Virus record (IMG/VR): IMGVR_UViG_3300006931_000019
Span: 1 to 40,111 of that record
Strand: one strand, 5' to 3'
DNA length: 40,111 bases
Origin: a virus
Under the pieces are notes generated by a model that ran no database searches, was not told the origin of the DNA, and was given only the letters and a program-made list of their open reading frames with translations. Shown here one piece after another: positions 1-8,116 of the stretch. Within the stretch, counting starts at the first letter, position 1, and every line of letters begins with the position of its first letter. A program made the position numbers and the translations under genes.

Positions 1-120
1 CCGTGCGCCGGGCAGGCTGTGAAATCATAGGGAATGACACATCCACACCATCTAGACCAAAAGTGATGGATGACCCTATCAATGACATTAAAATTGCTGT
101 AGAAAGGCTATCGTCACGCG
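1..120. repeat. Terminal direct repeat (left copy), circular overlap
   Basis: Bases 1-120 are identical to 39992-40111. A gene that starts at 39799 reads in frame through this sequence and stops at 155, so the two copies are one locus and the molecule closes into a 39,991 bp circle. A 120-bp exact overlap is what an assembler leaves when it closes a circular or circularly permuted genome. A true short terminal repeat of the virion DNA cannot be excluded from sequence alone. Confidence 0.95.
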
Positions 121-155
121 CGCCGCGCAGGGGAAAACGCAAGTATGGCACCTGA
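1..155 (+). CDS. 3' part of small conserved-type gene between portal and scaffold (continues from 39799)
   Basis: This is the C-terminal part of the protein that starts at 39799. Its codons begin at base 3 in this window and end with TGA at 153-155. The gene overlaps the scaffold-like gene start at 145 by 11 bases, typical of translational coupling. Joined across the circle it encodes about 117 residues, with a basic C-terminus rich in Arg/Lys. No catalytic motif is visible. Its place between portal and scaffold suggests a small morphogenesis protein, but that is inference from position only. Confidence 0.85.
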   Translation, partial: VRRAGCEIIGNDTSTPSRPKVMDDPINDIKIAVERLSSRAPRRGKRKYGT

Positions 156-1239
156 AGACGATCTGGAAGCCGATATTCGTGCCGCGCAAGAATCCGTTTC
201 GGGTAGCTCGTCGGTCAGCCCGGAGCCTGTCGCCGGGGATGTCACCCCACCTTCTCCGTCCCCGGCGACTGAGGCCGCCCCAACTGCGCCAGAGTTCAAG
301 ACTGAGGCGGAACGCGCCCGCGATGAGGCCGGGCGGTTCAAGGCTAGGGATGATAAGACGCCCGAGGCGCCGAAGGCTGAAGCCAAGCCTGAGGCGCCAA
401 AGCCTGCCGATCAGGCCGCGCTTAAGACAGATGCGGCGCCTGAAATATCCCCACCCACCAATTGGAAGGGCGCCGGCAAGGTTGACTGGAAACGCCTGCC
501 CAAAGCTGTCCAGCAAGAGATTTTCCAAGATTACACGCGCGCCACCGAAACGCAGGCCAAGCTGCAAAAGCTTGAGTCCGCCATCGGGCCGGAGCGCATG
601 CAAGTATTAGCTGCCACGTATGGCTCGGTAGAACAAGCGGTCCAAAACTTGTTCGCCATGTCTGATATGGCAACAAAGAACCCGCCAGGATTTATCCTGT
701 GGTTCGCCCAACAGCGCGGCATCAACTTGGCGCAGATGGTAGGTCAAACGTCGCAGCAGCAGGAAGGCCAGCAAGTGCAGCCTAACCCAGCGCAGCAGCC
801 AGACCCCATCATGCAGAAGGTGAGCCAGCTTGAGACGATGATCCAAGGCCTACTGCAACAGACGCAGCACGCCTCACAAGCACCCATCCTGTCCGAAATA
901 GACCGTTTTGCCGCCGATCCGGCGCACCCCTACTGGAACGATGTCCAAGACGACATCAAAACCCTTTTACAGGGCGGACGTGTCCAGGGCGGTTCTCCAT
1001 CGGAAAAACTGCAAAATGCCTATGACATGGCCGTATGGGCGCACCCTGAAATCCGCAAGACTCTCATCGAGAGCCAGCGGCAATCATTCGTGAGCCAGCA
1101 GGCAGAAGTAGCCAGTAAAGCCTTGAACGCATCGTCCTCCATCAGCGGTTCCCCGGCTGGCGCGAAAATCGCCAACCAGGAGCCTGACGAAACCCTGGAG
1201 CAGACGATAATCCGAGCACAAAAGATGCATTCGGGTTGA
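145..1239 (+). CDS. Scaffolding-like protein
   Basis: 364 residues. The first 110 or so are rich in Pro, Ala, Glu and Lys and look disordered. The middle is helical (WKRLPKAVQQEIFQDYTRA, about residues 117-135), followed by a Gln-rich segment (about 205-245) and a helical C-terminus. Low complexity plus coiled-coil helices directly upstream of the major capsid gene is the usual look of a podovirus scaffolding protein, which guides procapsid assembly and leaves before or during packaging. No protease motif is seen, so a fused maturation protease is unlikely. The ATG at 145 overlaps the previous gene by 11 bases. Function is inferred from composition and position. Confidence 0.75.
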   Translation: MAPEDDLEADIRAAQESVSGSSSVSPEPVAGDVTPPSPSPATEAAPTAPEFKTEAERARDEAGRFKARDDKTPEAPKAEAKPEAPKPADQAALKTDAAPEISPPTNWKGAGKVDWKRLPKAVQQEIFQDYTRATETQAKLQKLESAIGPERMQVLAATYGSVEQAVQNLFAMSDMATKNPPGFILWFAQQRGINLAQMVGQTSQQQEGQQVQPNPAQQPDPIMQKVSQLETMIQGLLQQTQHASQAPILSEIDRFAADPAHPYWNDVQDDIKTLLQGGRVQGGSPSEKLQNAYDMAVWAHPEIRKTLIESQRQSFVSQQAEVASKALNASSSISGSPAGAKIANQEPDETLEQTIIRAQKMHSG

Positions 1240-1265
1240 CCTGCTCCTAACAAGGAGACTGGCCA

Positions 1266-2237
1266 ATGGCCTCACCCAATAGTTCGTGGACAGACATCCT
1301 GACCACGACGCTCAATAGTCGCACCAAGAAATTGGCCGACAACATGAGCAACAACAACGCCATTCTTTTCCGCATGGAAGAGAAGGGTAAAATCCGCACC
1401 GCTTCTGGCGGTGTGTCCATCCTGCAGGAACTGGAATATGCCGCCAGCACGAATGCCATGTGGTATTCTGGCTACGAGCAGGTTGCCATCAACCCGCAGG
1501 AGCTTTTCACCGCAGCCGAATATGCCTGGAAACAGGCGGCGGTCGCCGTCACCATTTCAGGCCTGGAGATGTTGCAGAACTCCGGCCCGGAACGGCAGAT
1601 TGCGCTGCTTCGCGCCCGCGTCTCGAATGCCGAAAAGAGCATGAACAATCTCGTCGCCACCGGCATGTATTCGGATGGCACGGGTTCGAGCGGCAAGACC
1701 ATCGGTGGGTTGCAGCTTATCGTCGCGGACACCAACACGAACACGGTGGGCGGGATTTCCGGCTCTACCTATACGTGGTGGAAGAATGTCAGCTACGATC
1801 TGTCCTCGCTGGGTTCCACTGCGTCATCGACAAACATCCAGACGCACATGAACGCAACCTATGTCCAGCTTTGCCGCAATAATGAAGGCCCTGACCTGAT
1901 CCTGACCGACAACGTGTACTACACGAAGTATCTCGGTTCGCTTCAGACCATCCAGCGCATCACGAACGACAAGATGGCACAGGCCGGCTTCCAGAACCTG
2001 AAATACATGGGTGCCGATTGTGTGCTGGACGGTGGCCGTGCTGGCAACTGCCCTGCATCCCACATGTACTTCCTGAACACGGACTATCTGTTCTGGAGGC
2101 CACATGCCGAGCGCAACATGGTTCCGTTGGACCCGGATCGTTTTTCGACAAACCAAGATGCTCTCGTGAAGATCATCGGGTTGGCGGCAAACATGACGTG
2201 CTCCAACAGATTTCTCCAGGGGGTCATGAAGGCGTGA
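1266..2237 (+). CDS. Major capsid protein
   Basis: 323 residues, HK97-fold type major capsid protein of the podovirus/PM-like group by overall pattern. The N-terminal helix (SWTDILTTTLNSRTKKLADN) leads into an E-loop-like segment with GYEQV and a conserved-looking long helix (AAVAVTISGLEMLQNSG). The C-terminal part contains LILTDNVYYTKYLGSLQTIQR, with P-domain and A-domain-like strands, and MYFLNTDYLFWRPHAERNM. A strong Shine-Dalgarno AAGGAG lies 8 bases before the ATG, consistent with high expression. It follows the scaffold gene after a 26-base gap. I recognise the family by architecture and gene order, not by a search. Confidence 0.85.
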   Translation: MASPNSSWTDILTTTLNSRTKKLADNMSNNNAILFRMEEKGKIRTASGGVSILQELEYAASTNAMWYSGYEQVAINPQELFTAAEYAWKQAAVAVTISGLEMLQNSGPERQIALLRARVSNAEKSMNNLVATGMYSDGTGSSGKTIGGLQLIVADTNTNTVGGISGSTYTWWKNVSYDLSSLGSTASSTNIQTHMNATYVQLCRNNEGPDLILTDNVYYTKYLGSLQTIQRITNDKMAQAGFQNLKYMGADCVLDGGRAGNCPASHMYFLNTDYLFWRPHAERNMVPLDPDRFSTNQDALVKIIGLAANMTCSNRFLQGVMKA

Positions 2238-2268
2238 TGTCACGGCTTTCTAGGAAAGGACCAATGAA

Positions 2269-2799
2269 ATGAGCACTTACACAATCAATGGCATCATCGG
2301 CGTGGACGTGACCAAAGCGGCCACAACCACGGCGGGTTATGCAGTAGGAACAATCGTCGCCCAGGCCGATGGCTCACAGTGGCGGTATGTTTCCATCCCG
2401 ACCAGCACCACGATTATCCAGTATGCCTGTTATGCGATTGCGTCGGGTGGCAACACCACCGGCAACGTCGCGGCCTTGACAAGCACTATCGGCTTGCGCG
2501 GTGTTTCGATCTGTATCGCACAGCAGGCCGTCACTTCGGACACGAGCAACGTCCAGTATTGCTGGATGTTGATCGCCAACCCGGAAGCCTCGACGGACTA
2601 CAAGGTGCGCGTGGCGGCCTCGTGCGCCATCGATGCCAAGCTGGCCACTACGGCCTTCGGCGGCACGCTGGATGACACAACCGCCGGCACCGTGCTGCGT
2701 ATCGATGGCATCGTGCTGACCGATTCTCAGCCTTCCGGTTCGTCCGGGTCGCGGACCTTCCGCACCAGTTCGTTCCCGCTTGGCTGGGGTGCCGTCTAA
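2269..2799 (+). CDS. Capsid-associated (decoration-like) protein
   Basis: 176 residues, rich in Thr, Ser, Ala and Gly and predicted mostly beta. It has no charged coiled coil and no signal peptide. The ATG at 2269 is preceded by GAAAGGA, about 8 bases away, and its stop overlaps the next start (TAATG at 2797-2801). A small beta-rich protein immediately after the major capsid gene is usually a head decoration or stabilising protein. No specific motif proves this. Confidence 0.6.
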   Translation: MSTYTINGIIGVDVTKAATTTAGYAVGTIVAQADGSQWRYVSIPTSTTIIQYACYAIASGGNTTGNVAALTSTIGLRGVSICIAQQAVTSDTSNVQYCWMLIANPEASTDYKVRVAASCAIDAKLATTAFGGTLDDTTAGTVLRIDGIVLTDSQPSGSSGSRTFRTSSFPLGWGAV

Positions 2800-3587
2800 T
2801 GACTGATGTAGCCTGGATGCTGAATGCGGTTACGCCGCCGTCAGTATTCCGGCGCTATATCGATCATAACATGGATCGCGGGCTGGAAGAGATCGCGGTG
2901 GGAGAGCCAAAAGACGGCCCTCTCTACATCGTCTGTTCCGGCCCGTCGCTCCTTGAAATGTGGCGTGAATTGCTGGACGAAAACGGCAAACCAAAGGGCG
3001 AGATTTGGGCGCTCAATGCCGCGTTTGACTGGCTTTGCGACAAGGGCATCAGGCCCGACTATGGGATATGCCTGGCCCCGGAAAACCCGGTGCTGCGGTA
3101 TTTCCAGAGGATTGAGATCGGAGACAGGTTTTTGTTCGCCGCGACAACGCATCCGGACTTGATAGACCGCGCGCTTGATCGCGGCGCCGATGTCACGCTT
3201 TGGCAGTCAGCCCAGCCGGCAGATTGGAAGCTGCCTGTCCATCCCGGCCCGCACATTTATGGGGGTGGAACAGTAGGCACGCGGGCGCTGGATCTGGCAT
3301 GGACGCTGGGGTGGCGCGATCTGCACGTCATCGGCATGGACGCCTGCCTGTCTATTGACGGCAGGGTATCGGTGGATAGCCAGATTGCCGAGCACGACAG
3401 AGAACGGCTCAAGACGTTTATTTGCAATGGGCGTGCTTTCGTAGCCCTCCCATCGCACGCAAGACAGGTGGAGGATTTCGCGGCCATCACCCGTCCACTG
3501 ACTGACACCGCGATAACGCTTTATGGCGACGGTCTGCTGCAATGGTCACAAATGCAGCCGCCCGGAAGCCACAAAAACGCCAACTAG
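2799..3587 (+). CDS. DUF115/MptE-like protein, first paralogue
   Basis: 262 residues. YIVCSGPSLLEM (about residues 43-54) is the glycine/Pro/Ser loop characteristic of the DUF115 family (MptE-like, Maf-type glycosyltransferase relatives), where it sits at the nucleotide or nucleotide-sugar site. It is followed by GEIWALNAAFDWLCDKGIRPDYGICLAPE and a GGGTVGTRALDLAWTLGWRDLHVIGMD segment, the second family signature. A related protein is encoded at 4236-5021. The gene sits inside the head module. A phage-encoded transferase acting on a glycan or on virion proteins is a plausible role, but substrate and activity cannot be read from sequence. Confidence 0.75.
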   Translation: MTDVAWMLNAVTPPSVFRRYIDHNMDRGLEEIAVGEPKDGPLYIVCSGPSLLEMWRELLDENGKPKGEIWALNAAFDWLCDKGIRPDYGICLAPENPVLRYFQRIEIGDRFLFAATTHPDLIDRALDRGADVTLWQSAQPADWKLPVHPGPHIYGGGTVGTRALDLAWTLGWRDLHVIGMDACLSIDGRVSVDSQIAEHDRERLKTFICNGRAFVALPSHARQVEDFAAITRPLTDTAITLYGDGLLQWSQMQPPGSHKNAN

Positions 3588-3595
3588 GAGACACC

Positions 3596-4246
3596 ATGCA
3601 TAACGAATCGCTTCCCATCCTTCACCAGAATGGCTCCGACCGGAATGTTCTCGAATTTTGGGAGGACACCAAGCCAAACGGCCTCAATGCCGGACAGTTC
3701 AACAGTGTTCTGATGGTGCGGGTATCCGTGCCAGGCGACAACAAATCATCCGCCGAGTATTGGGTGGAGGAACAGTACCCGAAGGAATTTCCGCACCCGA
3801 TCTTCAAGGGCTCGCGCCGCAATGAGGAAATCTACAAGCGGTTCGAGTCCTCCATCGAGCAGTACAAGAAAAACTCCACCAACAGCATCCAGGCTGGCAC
3901 GCCTCTGGAAGCATGGCCGATGGTCACGCGCGCCCAGGTCGCCAAACTGAAATACAATGGCGTTCACACTGTCGAAGCTCTAAGCGGGTTGACCGACGAG
4001 CATATCAGCAGATTGGGCATTGATGGAAGAACTCTTGTCCAGCAGGCCAAGGATTATCTGGAGAACGCCAAGAACTCCAAGGCGGCCATGGAGGCGATGG
4101 ACCGCGAGCGCAAGACGGAAGCCAGGTTCGCCGCGCTGGAGGAAAAATACAATGATCTGGCATCGGCATTTGCCGAATTGCCGGAAGAGAAGCAGGCGGA
4201 AATCAGGGCAAAACTCGGCAGGGGCAAGCACAGGAATGCAGCCTGA
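3596..4246 (+). CDS. Hypothetical head-module protein with coiled coil
   Basis: 216 residues. I start it at 3596 because AGGAG lies 6 bases upstream. An earlier in-frame ATG at 3542 falls inside the previous gene and has no such site. The N-terminal half contains FNSVLMVRVSVPGD and a WVEEQYPKEFPHPIFKG segment. The middle (VAKLKYNGVHTVEALSGLTD, then LGIDGRTLVQQAKDYLE) resembles a helix-hairpin-helix/SAM-like fold. The C-terminus is a charged coiled coil. It lies between the two DUF115 paralogues and overlaps the second by 11 bases. Function unknown. Confidence 0.7.
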   Translation: MHNESLPILHQNGSDRNVLEFWEDTKPNGLNAGQFNSVLMVRVSVPGDNKSSAEYWVEEQYPKEFPHPIFKGSRRNEEIYKRFESSIEQYKKNSTNSIQAGTPLEAWPMVTRAQVAKLKYNGVHTVEALSGLTDEHISRLGIDGRTLVQQAKDYLENAKNSKAAMEAMDRERKTEARFAALEEKYNDLASAFAELPEEKQAEIRAKLGRGKHRNAA

Positions 4247-5021
4247 ACGCTACACGCTGGCCATGGCGCAGATGCGGGCGAATTGCGCCCGTGATCTGCC
4301 ATGGTTTGTCGGATCGAAAGTGGGGGCCGGCAAACAGTTCGTAATTGTTGCCGGAGGCCCTTCCATGAAGGATCGCGTCCAGCACATTGCGGCCCGGCAG
4401 AAGAAAGGCGCCTGTGTCCTGGCCTGTAACGGGGCGGTGAAGTTCCTTCTCGACCACGGGATCAAGCCGGACATATGCGCCTTTTTGGATATCTCGCCTG
4501 CGGTCTTAGGCTTCATTCCAGAACCTGATCCAGGTTCGCTATATCTGGTGGCATCCATCGTCAATCCTGCCGTGCTGGACGCGCTGGAGGGCCGCAGAGT
4601 GTGTCTCTGGCATGTGGATTATGGGCAGGAACGCACCCTTGACCAGGCAGCTATCCTGCGGGACTTCCCTGAAAAGCCGGGATCGCTGATCGGAGGCGGA
4701 AACACGATTTCCATGCGGGCGCCGCACTTGGCCTACCTCATGGGCTTCCGCGACATCCACTTTTACGGGCTGGATTCGTCCATTACAGCGGACGGCAAAG
4801 ACCACGCCTATCAGAAGCACGATGGCCCGGAGCCCGAGGCCGTGACCGTCAAGTTCGGCGGCCGCGATTATCTTTGCTCGCCCTGGATGGTCAAGCAGGC
4901 CGGGGAATTTGAGTTCTATTACCGGCAGTTCGAGAGCCTAGGGGTTACGCTGATGGTGCATGGCACAGGCCTCATTCCAGATCTGTGGCGCGCGTTGCGG
5001 GCGCAGAAGGTGGCGGCATGA
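4236..5021 (+). CDS. DUF115/MptE-like protein, second paralogue
   Basis: 261 residues. FVIVAGGPSMKDR (about residues 32-44) is the same Gly-Pro-Ser loop as in the paralogue at 2799. It is followed by ACNGAVKFLLDHGIKPDICA and by SLIGGGNTISMRAPHLAYLM plus GFRDIHFYGLDSS, the second DUF115 signature. The start at ATG 4236 overlaps the previous gene by 11 bases. The two copies diverge widely but keep the same motif order, so they are old paralogues or separate acquisitions. A nucleotide-sugar dependent transferase is the family-level guess. Confidence 0.75.
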   Translation: MQPERYTLAMAQMRANCARDLPWFVGSKVGAGKQFVIVAGGPSMKDRVQHIAARQKKGACVLACNGAVKFLLDHGIKPDICAFLDISPAVLGFIPEPDPGSLYLVASIVNPAVLDALEGRRVCLWHVDYGQERTLDQAAILRDFPEKPGSLIGGGNTISMRAPHLAYLMGFRDIHFYGLDSSITADGKDHAYQKHDGPEPEAVTVKFGGRDYLCSPWMVKQAGEFEFYYRQFESLGVTLMVHGTGLIPDLWRALRAQKVAA

Positions 5022-5716
5022 CCGCGCTTTCAGTTGTGCAGAACGCCTGCCAGAAACTTGGCATTGCCAGGCCCACGGTTGCCTTTGCCTCGACGGATAA
5101 TCAGGTTCTACAGCTTTGCGCCCTGGCGAATGATGAACTGCGCGACCTGTCCCGCGCCCATAGCTGGACACGCTTGCTCAAGCAGCAGACTTTCACCACC
5201 GTCGCGCAAGCCGTGCAGACCGGCGCCGTGCCTACGGATTTCAACTGGTACATGAATGACACCATGTGGAACCGAGGGACGCAGGTTAAGGTAGGTGGAC
5301 CTGTCAGCCCGGAGGATTGGCAGGCATTTCAGGCCATATCTCTGCTGGCAATTCCCAATGCGGTGTTCCGCTTCCGTGGCGGCGATATTCTGATCTATCC
5401 GACGCCGGCAGCGGGCCAGACATGCGCCTACGAATACGGCACGACATATACGGTTCTAAGCGCCGCATCCGCCTCACAGACAGAATATCTGGCTGATACC
5501 GACACGGCCGTTCTGGACGAAACAATCGTGGCCCTCGGCGTGCGCTGGCGGTTCCTGAAGTCCAAGGGCATGGATTATTCGGAGGATTTCCGGTCGTACG
5601 AGATCGCCAAGCAGCAAGCTATTTCGCGCGATGGCGGCAAGCAGAAGGTCTATCTCGGCGGGTATCCGCGCAACCCGTGGAATTTCAATATTCCACAAAG
5701 CAACTGGCCGGGCTGA
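5018..5716 (+). CDS. Head-tail adaptor (P22 gp4/T7 gp11-like tail adaptor family)
   Basis: 232 residues. The pattern SVVQNACQKLGI at the N-terminus, then WTRLLKQQTF, PTDFNWYMNDTMWNRG and DILIYPTPAAGQTCAYEYGTTY, is that of the adaptor that docks under the portal in podoviruses. The C-terminal helix carries ALGVRWRFLKSKGMDYSEDF. It starts at 5018, overlapping the preceding stop as ATGA. It lies directly before the hub gene, as expected for a tail-assembly order of adaptor then nozzle/hub. Confidence 0.75.
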   Translation: MTALSVVQNACQKLGIARPTVAFASTDNQVLQLCALANDELRDLSRAHSWTRLLKQQTFTTVAQAVQTGAVPTDFNWYMNDTMWNRGTQVKVGGPVSPEDWQAFQAISLLAIPNAVFRFRGGDILIYPTPAAGQTCAYEYGTTYTVLSAASASQTEYLADTDTAVLDETIVALGVRWRFLKSKGMDYSEDFRSYEIAKQQAISRDGGKQKVYLGGYPRNPWNFNIPQSNWPG

Positions 5717-6108
5717 TGGCAAGCAGAAAAGAACTTCCCGGCAATCTTCATATCAATCAGAACTTAGCACCCAAAACGGCTAATCCTGACATTCGCCCGC
5801 TTGCACCCGGTGAATTTCTTGAAAACCCAAATGGCAGTTGGTCGAGCGAGATAACCGCTTCTGTTGCTGATCCCGGTCTTAACGGTGGGGCCGCTACCAA
5901 CGTGCCAACGCTTTGGCTGATAAAAGGCAAGCCAACGCAGGTTTCAGAGGATGAAGCAGCAATTCTTGCCGCTCAATCAGGCCTGCCGTTCCCGGCCCAC
6001 CCTTCCATGGATGCAGCCAACGCTGCCGCAATTGAGCGCGAAAAGATGTGGCAGACCATGAAGCCACAAGATGCCATCGCTGCGTCGCCGTTATGGGGTG
6101 CCCCATAA
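5716..6108 (+). CDS. Hypothetical protein between adaptor and tail hub
   Basis: 130 residues, starting at the ATG that overlaps the previous stop (TGATG at 5714-5718). The N-terminal half is polar, with NPDIRPLAPGEFLENPNGSW and a WLIKGKPTQVSEDEAAILA stretch. This resembles small phage proteins with a 'pretend-to-be-parameter' fold often found near tail hubs. No catalytic residues are recognised. Likely a minor virion or assembly factor by position. Confidence 0.6.
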   Translation: MASRKELPGNLHINQNLAPKTANPDIRPLAPGEFLENPNGSWSSEITASVADPGLNGGAATNVPTLWLIKGKPTQVSEDEAAILAAQSGLPFPAHPSMDAANAAAIEREKMWQTMKPQDAIAASPLWGAP

Positions 6109-7652
6109 TGCTCGCAGCGCTCAAACAGAATAAGACTATGGCGCGCACCTCGCGGGGCTATTCCATACCCGCGCCGGTTGGCGGGCTGAATGCCGTCGAT
6201 CAATTCGCCGACATGGACCCCAGCGATGCGCTGGTGCTCGATAACTTCTTTCCTGACGCCTACAACGTAGTTCTCCGCAAGGGCTATTCTTCTTTTGCCA
6301 CTGGTATGGGCGCGCATACCATCGAAACCCTTATGACGTGGAACGGCCCGACATCCTCAAAGATGTTCGCGGCGGTCAACGGCAAGATATTCGATGTCAG
6401 TTCTGCTGGGTCAGTAAGCTCCGCCGTGGTTTCCAGCCTTGGCTCAAACCGCTGGCAAACGACAAACTTTTCCACCTCGGGCGGTAATTTCCTTGTGCTG
6501 TGCAATGGCACCGACGCGGTGCGGAATTATGATGGCACGAACTGGACAAGCCCAAGCATCGGCAGCGTATCATCCTCCGCGCTGATAAGCGTTTGTCCGT
6601 TCAAATCCCGGCTGTGGTTTGTCCAGAAAAACACCAGGGATGCATGGTATCTGCCTGCCTCATCGATTGCCGGGACGGCGGTGAAGTTTCCGCTTGGGTC
6701 TTTCTTCCAGTTGGGCGGCAAGCTGGTTGCCATTGGAACCCTGTCCAGCACGGCAGGCATAAACCCGGATGATTATATCTGCTTTGTTTCGTCGCGCGGG
6801 GAGGTGCTTGTCTATCAGGGAACAGACCCGGCAAGCTCCGCCACGTTTGCACTGGCTGGGCGTTACCGGACAGGTATCCCGATAGGCGACAGGCCGCTTC
6901 TGTCTTTCGGCGGTGATCTTATCATCATCACATCGGATGGCGCGGTTTCTATGGCGCGCACCATGAACGTGGATCGCGCGCAGGATCAGAAAGCCGCCAT
7001 CACCTACAAGATACAGACGCTTTTCAACCGGGCGGCGCAGAATTATTCGGCGAATTTCGGCTGGCAGGCACAGCTTTACCCGAAGGGCAATTGGGCGCTC
7101 TTCAATGTCCCGACCTCCACCACGGCCTACGAACAATACGTCATGAATGCCATCACCGGATCGTGGTGCCACTTCACGAACTTGAACGGCGCCTGCTGGG
7201 GAATGCTGAATGAGGACATCTATTTTGGCGGCACAAACGGCGTCGTCTACAAGGCCGATACCGGATACACGGACAATACCGGCCCCATCACAGGGAACAT
7301 TAAAACGGCATGGAATTATCTCAACTCCAGAGGGACAAACAAATTCATCACGATGATTCGGCCCATAATCCAATCGAGCGGATCACCGTCTGTCCTCATG
7401 GCCGTCAACACGGATTTTGGCAATCTGACGCCCACCGGAACCATCAGCGTAACGCCCCCAGTTGGATCGCTTTGGGGAACCGCGAAATGGGGGACTGGAA
7501 CATGGGCTGGAAGCTCCACCATCATCACGAATTGGTTTTCCGGTGGGGCAATCGGGTACTGCATTTCCATACGCATCAATGTTGTGGCGCAGGGACAAAG
7601 CTTTTCGCTTAACAGCTTCGACCTACAGGGCGAGATTGGCGGTCCACTATGA
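6108..7652 (+). CDS. Tail hub/packaged-DNA stabilisation (P22 gp10-like) protein
   Basis: 514 residues from the ATG at 6108 (TAATG overlap). The ATG at 6138 is an alternative start that begins MARTSRGYSIPAPVGGLNA. The PAPVGGLNAVDQFADMDPSD... LDNFFPD opening is the common signature of this phage family. The remainder is a run of beta blades (FVSSRGEVLVYQGTDPAS, IYFGGTNGVVYKADTGY) that looks like a beta-propeller nozzle. In P22-like and T7-like virions the equivalent protein closes the tail after packaging. The family call is by signature and gene order. Confidence 0.75.
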   Translation: MLAALKQNKTMARTSRGYSIPAPVGGLNAVDQFADMDPSDALVLDNFFPDAYNVVLRKGYSSFATGMGAHTIETLMTWNGPTSSKMFAAVNGKIFDVSSAGSVSSAVVSSLGSNRWQTTNFSTSGGNFLVLCNGTDAVRNYDGTNWTSPSIGSVSSSALISVCPFKSRLWFVQKNTRDAWYLPASSIAGTAVKFPLGSFFQLGGKLVAIGTLSSTAGINPDDYICFVSSRGEVLVYQGTDPASSATFALAGRYRTGIPIGDRPLLSFGGDLIIITSDGAVSMARTMNVDRAQDQKAAITYKIQTLFNRAAQNYSANFGWQAQLYPKGNWALFNVPTSTTAYEQYVMNAITGSWCHFTNLNGACWGMLNEDIYFGGTNGVVYKADTGYTDNTGPITGNIKTAWNYLNSRGTNKFITMIRPIIQSSGSPSVLMAVNTDFGNLTPTGTISVTPPVGSLWGTAKWGTGTWAGSSTIITNWFSGGAIGYCISIRINVVAQGQSFSLNSFDLQGEIGGPL

Positions 7653-8116
7653 GGACGGTCAGGAACGATAGCGCCAATGTCGCGCGCTGGGTGGCGGATC
7701 ATATCCCAGAGGTGCGCGAGCAGGGGTTTCTCTCGGCCAAGGCAATCGGGGTTATTTCAGAAAATGGAGAGCCGTTAGGTGGAGTAGTGTTTCACAATTA
7801 CCAGCCAGGTTTCCGCACCATTTCTGTTTCCGTCGCAGCCGTCTCTCCACGCTGGCTCACACATCGGATTATCGCAGACATTCTGTCATATCCATTCGAG
7901 GAAGTCGGATTATTCAAGGTATGGAGCGCCATATCCATAAAGAACGAACGCTCCCATAGATTTTGTTCTGGGATTGGCTTCACCAAGGAAGGTACGTTGC
8001 GTCATCAGTTCGGATACAAAAATCACGCCGTTATGTTTGGCATGACCGCGCCAGAGTTCGCGGCGAAATATCGCAAGGAAAGTCATGGAAAAGCCCAAGC
8101 CGCCCACGCCGCCTGA
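7649..8116 (+). CDS. GNAT-like acetyltransferase
   Basis: 155 residues. The central strand-helix pattern GGVVFHNYQPGFRTISVSVA, then helix with ILSYPFEEVGLFKVWSAISIKNERSHRFCSGIGFTKEG, matches the RimJ/RimL branch of N-acetyltransferases. The acetyl-CoA pyrophosphate loop is not textbook (R/Q-x-x-G-x-G/A), so activity is uncertain. Such genes recur between hub and internal virion protein genes of podoviruses and may modify a virion or host protein. It starts at ATGA overlap and overlaps the next gene by 32 bases. Confidence 0.65.
   Translation: MRTVRNDSANVARWVADHIPEVREQGFLSAKAIGVISENGEPLGGVVFHNYQPGFRTISVSVAAVSPRWLTHRIIADILSYPFEEVGLFKVWSAISIKNERSHRFCSGIGFTKEGTLRHQFGYKNHAVMFGMTAPEFAAKYRKESHGKAQAAHAA

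Noticed and set aside
6660-7373. 237-codon minus-strand frame within the tail hub gene
   Set aside because: Shadow of the hub gene in a GC-rich region: no start site and no motif. Unlike the HNH gene in the intein, it has no recognisable domain.
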